From contig JARROJ010000014.1 of NCBI GenBank assembly GCA_037384065.1, positions 1-64,000 of the forward strand: a stretch of 64,000 nt of DNA, read 5' to 3'. The position numbers and the translations under genes are program-made. Below are positions 43,851-52,485 of the stretch, piece after piece. The notes under the pieces were generated by a model that saw only the letters and a program-made list of their open reading frames with translations, ran no database searches and had not been told where the DNA came from. The stretch is from JABDPF01 sp037384065. Lineage in GTDB: Bacteria; Pseudomonadota; Gammaproteobacteria; Xanthomonadales; SZUA-36. Every line of letters starts with the position of its first letter. Positions within the stretch are counted from its first letter, which is position 1.

Positions 43851-44138
43851 TCAGGGGGTTCCGGACAGGCCGTGCCACAGGGTCCAGCCGCCGATCACGA
43901 TGAAGCCGGCGCCGGCGATCACCGACATCAGCTTGACGTTGACCCACTGCGCCAGCAGACCGCCGGCCAGCACCCCGATCGCGCTGGTCAGCACGAGGGC
44001 CGACGCGGAACCGAAAAACACCGTCCATCGGCTGACGTCCCGGTCGGCCGCGAACAGCAGCGTCACCAGTTGTGTCTTGTCGGCCATTTCAGCGACGAAA
44101 ACGCTGGCGAACACCGTGAACAACAACTTCCACTCCAT
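43851..44138 (-). CDS. Single-domain TMEM165/GDT1-family membrane protein
   Basis: Short membrane protein of 95 residues with three hydrophobic segments and the family signature region EMADKTQLV (residues 17-25, near the usual E-x-G-D-K-T). Larger relatives (MneA, GDT1) contain two such domains and export manganese or calcium; a one-domain form would have to dimerise. It is upstream of, and probably co-transcribed with, the CDF exporter, suggesting a metal-homeostasis pair. The leader is too short to hold a yybP-ykoY riboswitch. Confidence 0.85.
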   Translation of the reverse strand: MEWKLLFTVFASVFVAEMADKTQLVTLLFAADRDVSRWTVFFGSASALVLTSAIGVLAGGLLAQWVNVKLMSVIAGAGFIVIGGWTLWHGLSGTP

Positions 44139-44319
44139 TCGATTTGATCTCCCGCAGGCAAACGTGCGTTGATTGTATCAGTCGCACCACGGGTTCTTTA
44201 AAATAGCCTCGTATCCGCGAGGACGCTCCGCCAGCGGCGGTCGGCGCCCCATGATTCAAGCACCGCACCCACGGGGCGAACGCCGCCCGGGACCGGTGAT
44301 GAGCGACAGGTGAGGACCC

Positions 44320-45237
44320 ATGAGTAACAAGCCCAGAATCTGGTTCAACGGCGAACTGCGTGACTACGAAAACTGCACCGTGCACGTCGCCAGCCACGCC
44401 CTGCATTACGGCTCCTCCGTGTTCGAAGGCATCCGCGCCTACGCCACGCCGCAGGGCACGATGATCATGCGCGGCATGGATCACCTGCACCGGCTCGCGT
44501 ACTCGGCCCGCATCTATCGGATCCCACTGAAGTACAGTCTCGAAGAACTGCACGCCGCCATGCGCGAGACCGTTCGCGACAGCGGCCTGGCCAGCGCATA
44601 CATCCGGCCGATCATCGCGCGCGGCAATTGCGGACTCGGCGTGGTGCCGAAAGACATGGACCTCGTCGAGACCGCGATCATGGTCGCGCCATGGGGCGCC
44701 TACCTCGGCGAAGAGGGCGTCAAGAACGGCATCGCGGCCTGCATTACGTCGTGGAACCGCCTGGCTCCGAATACGATGCCGCCCGGCGCCAAGGCCGGCG
44801 GCAATTATCTTTCCAGCCAGCTGATCGGACTGGAAGCACGCGAGCGCGGCTTTACCGAGGGCATTGGTCTGGGCGTGGACGGCCTGCTCAGCGAAGGCGC
44901 CGGCGAGAACATCTTCCTGGTGCAGAAAGGTCGCCTGCTGACGCCGCCCGCGTCGGCCAGCATCCTGGCGGGCATTACCCGCGATGCGGTCATCACGCTG
45001 GCCGCCGAGGCCGGCATCGACACCGTGGAGATGACCATTTCCCGCGAGCAGATGTACGGCGCCGACGAGATCTTCATGACCGGCACGGCCGCGGAGGTCA
45101 CGCCGGTGCGCCAGGTCGACCACATGACCATCGGCAACGGCGGTTGCGGCCCCATCACGAAACAGCTTCAATCCGCCTACTTCGGCTTGTTCGACGGCAC
45201 CACCGAGGACAAGTGGGGCTGGCTCGAACCGGTCTGA
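44320..45237 (+). CDS. ilvE: Branched-chain amino acid aminotransferase
   Basis: PLP fold type IV enzyme transaminating leucine, isoleucine and valine with alpha-ketoglutarate. The 305 residues include HALHYGSSVFEGIRAY, the PLP lysine K158 in PPGAKAGGNYLSS, LGVDGLLSEGAGENIF and the FMTGTAAEVTPVRQVD block. A GGTGAGG ribosome site precedes the ATG. It is a single gene; the divergent gap upstream (44139-44319) has a TAAAAT at about 44199 as a possible -10. Confidence 0.96.
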   Translation: MSNKPRIWFNGELRDYENCTVHVASHALHYGSSVFEGIRAYATPQGTMIMRGMDHLHRLAYSARIYRIPLKYSLEELHAAMRETVRDSGLASAYIRPIIARGNCGLGVVPKDMDLVETAIMVAPWGAYLGEEGVKNGIAACITSWNRLAPNTMPPGAKAGGNYLSSQLIGLEARERGFTEGIGLGVDGLLSEGAGENIFLVQKGRLLTPPASASILAGITRDAVITLAAEAGIDTVEMTISREQMYGADEIFMTGTAAEVTPVRQVDHMTIGNGGCGPITKQLQSAYFGLFDGTTEDKWGWLEPV

Positions 45238-45244
45238 CCGGCCC

Positions 45245-45266
45245 GCGCCGCCCGGCAATGCGGCGC
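45245..45266 (+). terminator. Hairpin just downstream of ilvE
   Basis: GCGCCGC (45245-45251) and GCGGCGC (45260-45266) form a perfect 7-bp stem with an 8-nt loop, 8 nt after the ilvE stop. No T-run follows. It is plausible as an ilvE 3' boundary. Confidence 0.45.
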
Positions 45267-45300
45267 GCTGCTCCCGCCCAGGGTCCCGAACTGACAAAAA

Positions 45301-45319
45301 GCGTCACAATACGTGACGC
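45301..45319. promoter_or_regulatory. Perfect palindrome upstream of the sigma-54 promoter (activator site or minus-strand terminator)
   Basis: GCGTCACAATACGTGACGC has perfect 7-nt arms and a 5-nt spacer. It is 98 nt upstream of the sigma-54 -24 element, the distance at which enhancer-binding activators usually bind. The alternative is that, on the minus strand, the same hairpin is followed by TTTTTG, making a standard intrinsic terminator for transcripts coming from the NYN gene. The sequence alone cannot decide, and both could hold. Confidence 0.55.
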
Positions 45320-45416
45320 ATCGCGACAGCCAGACGGTCCGCGGAGCTCAGGTTCGCAGCGCATCATCCTTGACAACCTTTTGTTTTTGCTGGATTCAAC
45401 CGGCGAAGACCCTTAA

Positions 45417-45432
45417 TGGCACGCCCCTTGCA
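45417..45432 (+). promoter_or_regulatory. Sigma-54 (RpoN) promoter
   Basis: TGGCACGCCCCTTGCATT matches the consensus TGGCACG-N4-TTGCW at every fixed position, with GG at 45418-45419 and GC at 45430-45431, exactly 10 nt apart. Transcription would begin near 45443, reading rightward into a structured leader and a small ORF. At equal base frequencies such a match is expected about 0.02 times in a window this size on both strands. Confidence 0.8.
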
Positions 45433-45442
45433 TTTAACCTGA

Positions 45443-45579
45443 TGAAAGACACTAACTGACTGGTAGCAGTTAGCGGGAACGTCCGGGGTCCTGCCCCTCT
45501 TTGCCCAATCAGGGCCCCGGATATCCCACCTTTTCGATCGCCAAAGGATTGGCGCCACACAAGGCCAGGGAAGGCACAC
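45443..45579 (+). ncRNA. Structured leader with three hairpins (candidate regulatory RNA)
   Basis: Downstream of the predicted sigma-54 start site there are three successive hairpins. H1 pairs 45452-45458 with 45467-45473 (7 bp). H2 pairs 45482-45493 with 45510-45521 (12 bp with one G-U). H3 pairs 45539-45544 with 45549-45554 (6 bp with an AGGA tetraloop). H2 is strong by any measure. The leader ends at a Shine-Dalgarno (GGGAAGG) before a 60-codon ORF. It matches no RNA family I know. It could be a leader for that ORF or part of a longer regulatory RNA running to about 45819. Confidence 0.5.
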
Positions 45580-45762
45580 ATGATCGACCACATCGAAAAA
45601 CTCTTCCGCGTGTGGGCGCGACAGGAATCGAACCAAGCCGTCGCCAGGATGGGCGGCCCCGGCTCCCCGCCGGCGGTCGCCCGACCCTATGTCAGCCTCA
45701 AAGCCCGAATGCTGGGGGAACAGGCACAAACGGTCGTGCGCCGAAGGGGTGTTTCGCGCTGA
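45580..45762 (+). CDS. Small hypothetical protein under a sigma-54 promoter
   Basis: Sixty codons beginning ATGATCGACCAC with a good ribosome site (GGGAAGG, 5-6 nt upstream). The product is basic, with an amphipathic N-terminus (MIDHIEKLFRVWARQ), a glycine/proline-rich middle (MGGPGSPPAV) and an arginine-rich end (VVRRRGVSR). Third codon positions are mostly G or C like the neighbours, which supports coding. I do not recognise the family; the W-A-R and G-P-x-S-P spacing faintly recalls small phage antitermination-like proteins, but this is weak. It may equally be part of a non-coding RNA. Confidence 0.45.
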   Translation: MIDHIEKLFRVWARQESNQAVARMGGPGSPPAVARPYVSLKARMLGEQAQTVVRRRGVSR

Positions 45763-45771
45763 CCTGATAAA

Positions 45772-45819
45772 GGCGTTCGCCACGCCGTGGGAAGGCGTGT
45801 GAATCAGAGCGCCCTTTTT
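45772..45819 (+). terminator. Terminator-like structure ending the sigma-54 transcript
   Basis: An inner hairpin CACGCC (45781-45786) with GGCGTG (45794-45799) is extended by TTC-GAA and GGCG-CGCC pairings across short bulges, the outer arms being 45772-45775 and 45810-45813. TTTTT follows at 45815-45819. It begins 10 nt after the small ORF stop, and the T-run touches the NYN gene stop on the other strand. Confidence 0.5.
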
Positions 45820-46553
45820 CATTTGCGACCCGGCGGAAGCCGGGACGAGCGGAAGCCGTGATAACTCTCGTTGAATCCGGGCTTGCGGCGTTTCAGCGCC
45901 TGCTTGACCATCGAGCCCCAGACCGGTTCCTCGTCGCCCCGTTCGGAAAGCAGATCGTCGATCGTTTCCAGAACCTGCTCGAACGCTTTCTCGGCGCGTC
46001 GCTCCTGGCGGCTCTTCTGCGGGCGCTCTTCCGTCTCCTTGCGACCGTTGGTCTTCTTCTTTACCGGTTTGCGCCGTTCGGCCTGACGAATCAGGTCGTC
46101 GTAATAGATGAATTCATCGCAGTTCGCGATCAGCAGGTCGGATGTCGAGTTCTTCACGCCGACGCCGATCACGATCTTGTTGTTCTCGCGCAGCTTGGAA
46201 ACCAGCGGTGAAAAATCGGAGTCGCCGGAGATGATCACGAAGGTGTCGACGTGCAACTTCGTGTAACACAGGTCGAGCGCGTCGACGACCATCCGGATAT
46301 CCGCCGAATTCTTGCCGGACTGGCGCACGTGCGGAATTTCGATCAGCTCGAAGGACGCCTCGTGCATGTCGGCCTTGAAGCCCTTGTAGCGCTCCCAGTC
46401 GCAGTAGGCCTTCTTGACCACGATGTTGCCCTTGACCAGCAGGCGCTCGAGCACCTCGTTGATTTCGAAACGGGCGTAGTTCGCGTCACGGACGCCCAGC
46501 GCGATATTCTCGAAGTCGCAATAAAGGGCGAGATTCTTGGTGTCGTTACTCAT
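45819..46553 (-). CDS. NYN-domain nuclease-like protein with a truncated LOTUS/OST-HTH domain
   Basis: LabA/MARF1-type protein predicted to act on RNA. The NYN (PIN-like) domain fills residues 5-155 with acidic residues D13, D85, D111 and D113 (ISGDSDFSPL). A basic, charged linker (160-190) follows, then a LOTUS (OST-HTH) domain from about 190 (FEQVLETIDDLL, VWGSMVKQALKRRKPGFNESYHGFRS). Homologues I know of continue past FRS for about 25 residues; here residues 237-244 (SRLPPGRK) and a stop replace them, from 45845 down. The protein is 244 residues. The break coincides with the edge of the sigma-54 locus. Confidence 0.88.
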   Translation of the reverse strand: MSNDTKNLALYCDFENIALGVRDANYARFEINEVLERLLVKGNIVVKKAYCDWERYKGFKADMHEASFELIEIPHVRQSGKNSADIRMVVDALDLCYTKLHVDTFVIISGDSDFSPLVSKLRENNKIVIGVGVKNSTSDLLIANCDEFIYYDDLIRQAERRKPVKKKTNGRKETEERPQKSRQERRAEKAFEQVLETIDDLLSERGDEEPVWGSMVKQALKRRKPGFNESYHGFRSSRLPPGRK

Positions 46554-46634
46554 GGGGATGTCTTTGCGGGGTTCGTCCTATTCTAAGTCATTCGACAGGC
46601 GTGTGCCGGAGCTTTTTGACGTTATCATGCGTCA

Positions 46635-47630
46635 ATGACAACCCACCCGACTGATGCCGCGCCGTATTACCGGCTCGATCCCGACACCGTGCTGGGCGCG
46701 GTGGAATCGATCGGCCTGCGCACCGACGGCCGCCTGCTGGCGCTGAACAGCTACGAGAACCGCGTTTACCAGATCGGGCTGGAGGAAAATGACCCGGTGG
46801 TCGCCAAGTTCTACCGGCCGGGCCGCTGGTCCGACGAGCAGATACTCGAAGAACATGCGTTCACGCTGGAACTCGAAAGCGCCGAAATCCCCGTCGTTCC
46901 GCCGCTCGTCATCGACGGCCGCACCCTGTTCGACGACGCCGGCTTCCGCTTCGCGCTGTTCCGGCGCCAGGGCGGTCATGCGCCGGAGCTCGAAGACCGG
47001 GATACGCTGCTGCAACTGGGCCGTTGCATCGGACGGATCCACGCGGTCGGCGCAGCGCGGCCGTTTCGGCAGCGCCCCGAATTGACGCCCGACGACTTCG
47101 GCCGCGCATCGATCGCAACCCTGCTCGACGGGCACTGGGTGCCGCCGCACCTGGAAACGGCCTTCGCCAGCCTGGCCCGCGACCTGATGATCCACGTCGA
47201 TGCCGCGTGGTCGCGGGCCGGCCGGTTCCGCGCGCTGCGCCTGCATGGCGACCTGCACCCCGGCAACCTGCTGTGGCGCGATGGGCCGTTTTTCGTCGAC
47301 CTCGACGACTCGCGCAGCGGCCCGGCGATCCAGGACCTGTGGATGCTGCTCGCCGGCGAGCGCGCCGAGCGAACCGCGCAGCTGGCCCGCGTCGTCGAGG
47401 GGTACGCGCAGTTTCACGACTTCGACGCCCGCGAACTGCATTTGATCGAGGCGCTGCGCACCCTGCGCATGCTGCACCACGCCGCCTGGATCGCGCGCCG
47501 CTGGGCCGACCCCGCCTTTCCGGCCGCCTTTCCCTGGTTCGACGACGGCCGCTACTGGGATGACCTGGTGCTGGGCCTGCGCGAACAACTGTCCGCGCTG
47601 CAGGAGGCGCCTCTGGAGCTGTTCACGTGA
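46635..47630 (+). CDS. srkA: Stress response serine/threonine kinase SrkA (YihE)
   Basis: Cytoplasmic kinase of the aminoglycoside-phosphotransferase fold, known in E. coli to counter stress-induced cell death. The 331 residues include the SrkA-specific ALNSYENRVYQIG, EHAFTLELESAEIPVVPPL, the catalytic loop LHGDLHPGNLLW and the metal-binding FVDLDDSRSGP. Length and C-terminus match the family. It overlaps the following GNAT gene by 4 nt and is divergent from the NYN gene. Confidence 0.95.
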   Translation: MTTHPTDAAPYYRLDPDTVLGAVESIGLRTDGRLLALNSYENRVYQIGLEENDPVVAKFYRPGRWSDEQILEEHAFTLELESAEIPVVPPLVIDGRTLFDDAGFRFALFRRQGGHAPELEDRDTLLQLGRCIGRIHAVGAARPFRQRPELTPDDFGRASIATLLDGHWVPPHLETAFASLARDLMIHVDAAWSRAGRFRALRLHGDLHPGNLLWRDGPFFVDLDDSRSGPAIQDLWMLLAGERAERTAQLARVVEGYAQFHDFDARELHLIEALRTLRMLHHAAWIARRWADPAFPAAFPWFDDGRYWDDLVLGLREQLSALQEAPLELFT

Positions 47631-48154
47631 AGACCATGGACCGCAACGTGCTGACCGACCGCCTCGAACTGCGCTGGCTGACCGAGGACGACGCCGACCT
47701 GATGCTCGCGATCTGGAACGATCCGGATTTCATCCGCAACGTGGGCGACCGCGGCATCCGTACACCCCAGGCGGCGCTCACGGCGATGCGTGACGGTGTC
47801 CTGGCCCTGTATCGATCCCACGGTTACGGCCCCTACCGGATCGCGGCCCGCGACGGCGGGGCGCCGATGGGAATCTGCGGACTGTTCAAACGCGAACAGT
47901 TCGAACACCCCGATATCGGCTACGGCCTGTTGCCGGCGTACCGGGGCCGCGGCATCGCGCTGGAGGCGGCCCGGGCCGTCATGGCGCAGGCGCGCGACCG
48001 CCTCGGACTGGAGCGCGTGAACGCCATCGTCACGCCGTCGAACGGCGCATCGATCCGGTTGCTCGAAAAGCTCGGAATGCAGCAGCAAGGACCGGTCCGC
48101 ATGCCGGATGACGACGCGGACATCCTGCTGTTCAGCGTGGCGTCGCTTCAGTAG
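47627..48154 (+). CDS. GNAT-family N-acetyltransferase (RimJ-like)
   Basis: Acetyl-CoA-dependent acetyltransferase of 175 residues from the GTG that overlaps the srkA stop (GTGA); an ATG nine bases downstream is an alternative. N-terminal TDRLELRWLTEDDADLMLAI and the acetyl-CoA loop LLPAYRGRGIALEAARAVM are typical of the RimJ/RimL-like Acetyltransf_3 group, and NGASIRLLEKLGM completes the fold. The substrate is unknown. Its 3' end overlaps the convergent slyX gene by 7 nt. Confidence 0.9.
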   Translation: MKTMDRNVLTDRLELRWLTEDDADLMLAIWNDPDFIRNVGDRGIRTPQAALTAMRDGVLALYRSHGYGPYRIAARDGGAPMGICGLFKREQFEHPDIGYGLLPAYRGRGIALEAARAVMAQARDRLGLERVNAIVTPSNGASIRLLEKLGMQQQGPVRMPDDDADILLFSVASLQ

Positions 48155-48375
48155 TGCGGTGGCACCTCGTGGCCGCCGGCCGAGCCGGCCACCGCCGTTT
48201 CATCGAGGTCGGCCAGGCGTTTCTCGAGCGCGCGCAGGCGCTGCCCCAGGGCCACGATTTCACGGTCCTGCCGGGCGACGACGTCGTTCAGGCGCTCGAT
48301 CAGGTCGTCCTGGAACGCGAGACGGGCTTCGAGGTCATCGAGCCGTTCACTTCCGGTTGAAGCCGCTGCGGTCAT
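48148..48375 (-). CDS. slyX: SlyX family protein
   Basis: Small coiled-coil protein of 75 residues and unknown function. Heptad-like leucines run through residues 10-60 (RLDDLEARLAFQDDLIERLN, LGQRLRALEKRL), and the C-terminus ends in the conserved PPHY. The ATG overlaps the VOC gene stop (ATGA, 48372-48375). In other gammaproteobacteria slyX is often near slyD; here slyD is about 31 kb away. Confidence 0.92.
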   Translation of the reverse strand: MTAAASTGSERLDDLEARLAFQDDLIERLNDVVARQDREIVALGQRLRALEKRLADLDETAVAGSAGGHEVPPHY

Positions 48376-48764
48376 TCCGGTTCCGGGGGTTCCCAGAGCT
48401 CGACCCGGTTGCCGTCCGGGTCGACGAACCAGCCGAAGCGGCCGAAATCGTGCTCCTCGCGATCCTCGAGCACCTGTGCGCCGCCGTCCGCCACGTTTTC
48501 CAGCGCGGCGTCGAGATCGTCGACCACGAGGTTGATCATGTAGGCCTGTTGCGGCGCGCCGAAGTACTCGGTGTCGCGGGCGAAGGCGCCCCACACGGTG
48601 AAGGCCGCCGGCGGCATGTCGGCGGGACGGAAACTGGCGCCGCGGGACCCGCCCAGCGCCTCGATGTCGAACCCGAGATGGCGAGCGTACCACTCGCCCA
48701 GGGCGGCCGGATCGCTGGACCGGAAAAATACGCCGCCGACGCCGAGAACACGACCTTTGCTCAT
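48372..48764 (-). CDS. VOC-superfamily (glyoxalase-like) protein
   Basis: Single vicinal-oxygen-chelate domain pair in 130 residues, starting at the ATG at 48762-48764 with an AGAGGTGG ribosome site. The beta-alpha-beta repeats are visible (VFFRSSDPAALGEWYARHLGF, then NLVVDDLDAALENVADGGA, FGWFVDPDGNRVELWEPP). The metal-site acid is probably the Glu in VELWE. The substrate is unknown. It is co-transcribed with slyX. Confidence 0.88.
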   Translation of the reverse strand: MSKGRVLGVGGVFFRSSDPAALGEWYARHLGFDIEALGGSRGASFRPADMPPAAFTVWGAFARDTEYFGAPQQAYMINLVVDDLDAALENVADGGAQVLEDREEHDFGRFGWFVDPDGNRVELWEPPEPE

Positions 48765-48844
48765 TGCTGCCACCTCTGCCCGCTCCGTAGCCGGTTTCAT
48801 GGTACCGCATCACCCCCGGCCGTGCCGGTTTCGGGGCGCGGAAT

Positions 48845-49681
48845 TCAGCCGTTCAGGCGGCGCCAGAGCTCCAGGCTGGTGTTGGCGCGATTGAGTGTGT
48901 AGATGTGGAGCCCGGGCGCGCCGCCGGCGAGCAGGCGCTCGCACAGCTCGGTCACCACGTCGAGCCCGAAGCGGTAGACGGATTCCCGGTCGTCACCGAA
49001 CCCTTCCAGACGGCGCCGCAGCCACTGGGGAATTTCCGCGCCGCACATCGCCGAAAAGCGGGCCAGCTGGGCGTAATTGCCGATCGGCATGATTCCGGGC
49101 GTGATCGGGATCCCGATGCCGGCCCGGCGGCAATCGTCGACGTACCGGAAGTAGCTGTCCGGATTGTAGAAATACTGCGTGACGGCGCCGTCCGCGCCGG
49201 CCTCGACCTTCTGCTTGAACCAGTGCATCTCGCTGGCCGGCGACTCCGATTCCGGATGGAATTCCGGGTAACAGGCCACCTCGATGTGGAACGCGTCGCC
49301 GAACACGTCGCGGATGAAGGCGACCAGTTCGTTGGCATGGTGGAACGGTCCGCCCTGGCTGACCCCCTCGGGCCGGTCGCCGCGCAGCACGACCAGTCGG
49401 TCGATACCGCCGGCGCGGTAGCGCTCGAGCAACCCGCGCAGCATGTCCTCGCTGTGCGCCATGCACGAGATGTGCGGCGCGACCGGCACGTCGGTGGCGG
49501 CCGCCAGCGCCTCCACGGTCTCGCGGGTCGCATCGAGAGTCGATCCGCCGGCGCCGAAGGTCACCGACAGGTATTCCGGCTGCAGGGGCGCGAGTTTTCG
49601 CCAGGTGCTGCCGAGCAGCGCGCGTTGCTCGGCCGTGCGCGGCGGAAAGAACTCGAAGGAAATACGCGGGGAATCAGCCAC
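48845..49681 (-). CDS. metF: 5,10-methylenetetrahydrofolate reductase
   Basis: FAD-dependent TIM-barrel enzyme making 5-methyl-THF for methionine synthesis. The 278 residues include SFEFFPPRT with the catalytic Glu, SVTFGAGGST, LRGDRP, and the folate-binding QYFYNPDSYFRYVDDCR. It follows ahcY by 61 nt on the same strand, completing a metK-ahcY-metF methyl-cycle cluster. No independent terminator is seen between ahcY and metF. Confidence 0.96.
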   Translation of the reverse strand: MADSPRISFEFFPPRTAEQRALLGSTWRKLAPLQPEYLSVTFGAGGSTLDATRETVEALAAATDVPVAPHISCMAHSEDMLRGLLERYRAGGIDRLVVLRGDRPEGVSQGGPFHHANELVAFIRDVFGDAFHIEVACYPEFHPESESPASEMHWFKQKVEAGADGAVTQYFYNPDSYFRYVDDCRRAGIGIPITPGIMPIGNYAQLARFSAMCGAEIPQWLRRRLEGFGDDRESVYRFGLDVVTELCERLLAGGAPGLHIYTLNRANTSLELWRRLNG

Positions 49682-49742
49682 CGGATCCGGCCTCCGTCAG
49701 CCGGGGGCGCCGTGCGGCGCCCCGGCCGGACATCGTGTTGCG

Positions 49743-51173
49743 TCAGTAGCGATAGTGGTCGGGCTTGTAGGGCCCTTCGACATCGACGCCGATGTAGCGC
49801 GCCTGCTGTTCGGTCAACTCCGTCAGCGAAGCTCCGATGCGCTGCAGGTGCAGATGGGCGACTTTCTCGTCCAGGTGCTTGGGCAGGACGTAGACCTGGT
49901 TTTCATACCGATCACCGTGGTTCCACAGTTCCATCTGGGCCAGCACCTGGTTGGTGAAGGAGTTGGACATCACGAAGCTCGGGTGGCCCGTGGCGCAGCC
50001 GAGGTTCACCAGGCGGCCCTCGGCCAGCAGGATGATGCGCTTGCCGTCCGGAAAGATCACGTGGTCGACCTGCGGCTTGATGTTTTCCCATTCGTACTGC
50101 TTGACGCTGGCGACGTCGATCTCGTTGTCGAAATGCCCGATGTTGCAGACGATCGCCTGGTGTTTCATCGCCGCCATGTGGTCGTGCGTGATGACGTGGT
50201 AGTTGCCGGTCGCGGTGACGAAGATGTCGGCCTTCGGCGCCGCTTCCTCCAGCGTGACCACGCGGAAGCCTTCCATCGCCGCCTGCAGGGCGCAGATCGG
50301 ATCGATTTCCGTGATCCAGACCGTCGCGCCAAGGCCCTTGAGCGACTGTGCGCAGCCCTTGCCGACGTCGCCGTAACCGGCCACCACGGCGATCTTGCCG
50401 GCGACCATCACGTCGGTCGCCCGCTTGATGCCGTCGACCAGGGACTCGCGGCAACCGTAGAGGTTGTCGAACTTCGACTTGGTCACCGAATCGTTCACGT
50501 TGAACGCGGGGAACGGCAGGTCACCGGACTTCGCCATGCTGTACAGCCGCTTGACGCCGGTCGTGGTTTCCTCGGTCACACCCCGGATGTGCGACAGGGC
50601 GCGGCCGTACCAGCCCGGACGGCTGTCCAGCCGCTTGCGGATCGAGTTGAACAGCGCGACCTCTTCTTCGCTGCCCGGGTTGTCGAGCACGGACGGATCC
50701 TGTTCGGCGCGGGCGCCCAGGTAGAGCAGCAGGGTCGCGTCACCACCGTCGTCGAGAATCATGTTGGCGAAATCCTCATCGGCGTCGCCCGCACCCCAGT
50801 TGAAGATCTGGTGCGTGAACTCCCAGTACTCGTCCAGCGACTCGCCCTTGAAGGCGAACACCGGGGTGCCGCCGGCGGCGATCGCCGCGGCCGCGTGGTC
50901 CTGGGTCGAGTAGATGTTGCACGACGCCCAGCGCACTTCGGCGCCGAGGTCTTTCAGGGTCTCGATCAGCAACGCGGTCTGGATCGTCATGTGGAGGCTG
51001 CCGGCGATGCGCGCGCCTTTGAGCGGCTGCGCGTCACGGTATTCCTCGCGCACGGCCATCAGGCCCGGCATTTCGGTCTCGGCGATCGCGATTTCCTTGC
51101 GGCCGAAATCCGCCAGGCCGATATCGGCGACGTGGTAGTCGGTTTTCTTAAGGGGTTCTATCACTGCACTCAT
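49743..51173 (-). CDS. ahcY: S-adenosylhomocysteine hydrolase
   Basis: NAD-containing enzyme that hydrolyses S-adenosylhomocysteine to homocysteine and adenosine. The 476 residues show GARIAGSLHMTIQTALLIETL, the substrate-site FNVNDSVTKSKFDNLYGCRESL, the NAD loop GYGDVGKGCAQSL, and the C-terminal KPDHYRY. It lies 27 nt after metK, too close for an SAH riboswitch in front of it. The 40-residue insert characteristic of the long proteobacterial form (around KRLDSRPGWYGRAL) is present. Confidence 0.97.
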   Translation of the reverse strand: MSAVIEPLKKTDYHVADIGLADFGRKEIAIAETEMPGLMAVREEYRDAQPLKGARIAGSLHMTIQTALLIETLKDLGAEVRWASCNIYSTQDHAAAAIAAGGTPVFAFKGESLDEYWEFTHQIFNWGAGDADEDFANMILDDGGDATLLLYLGARAEQDPSVLDNPGSEEEVALFNSIRKRLDSRPGWYGRALSHIRGVTEETTTGVKRLYSMAKSGDLPFPAFNVNDSVTKSKFDNLYGCRESLVDGIKRATDVMVAGKIAVVAGYGDVGKGCAQSLKGLGATVWITEIDPICALQAAMEGFRVVTLEEAAPKADIFVTATGNYHVITHDHMAAMKHQAIVCNIGHFDNEIDVASVKQYEWENIKPQVDHVIFPDGKRIILLAEGRLVNLGCATGHPSFVMSNSFTNQVLAQMELWNHGDRYENQVYVLPKHLDEKVAHLHLQRIGASLTELTEQQARYIGVDVEGPYKPDHYRY

Positions 51174-51200
51174 GTCGAATTCTCCAATTATTCTGTGGGG

Positions 51201-52364
<1,164 letters not shown>

Positions 52365-52465
52365 TTCCTGTTTCCTCTGTATCCGGGCCGACTCGGCCCG
52401 CTGGCGAACGTAAAGCCGCCGGGCCGCACCGTCATCGGCGCGGTGGCCGGCTGCCCGCAAATTCA

Positions 52466-52485
52466 ATATCTTTCAATCAAGATAT
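52466..52485 (-). promoter_or_regulatory. Palindromic operator candidate upstream of metK
   Basis: ATATCTTTCAATCAAGATAT has perfect 7-nt arms (ATATCTT / AAGATAT) and a 6-nt spacer, about 100 nt before the metK ATG. Another GATAT follows at 52489. It lies in the most AT-rich part of the divergent metK-nhaB gap (52365-52624). In many Proteobacteria the ArsR-family SahR regulator controls ahcY/metK/metF operons from AT-rich palindromes, so this is a reasonable candidate; I cannot confirm the motif match. Confidence 0.5.

Noticed and set aside
44139..44319. Possible yybP-ykoY manganese riboswitch before the GDT1-family gene
   Set aside because: The usable leader between the likely promoter and the ATG is only about 50 nt, and the required two-helix core is not there.
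45624..45634. GGTTCGATTCC on the minus strand, resembling a tRNA or tmRNA T-arm, with GGGCGC/GCGCCC able to pair like an acceptor stem
   Set aside because: The T-stem does not pair, there is no CCA-type end, and no anticodon or tag-coding region fits. I treat it as chance or as part of the small ORF.
45364..45822. A 152-codon open frame on the minus strand through the sigma-54 locus
   Set aside because: The translation has no domain-like pattern and many Cys, Pro and Arg residues, and no convincing ribosome site is evident. The plus-strand signals explain the region better.
47621..47630. TTCACGTGAA, similar to the centre of a parS site
   Set aside because: Only about 10 of 16 parS positions match, and the bases are the last codons of srkA and the start of the GNAT gene.
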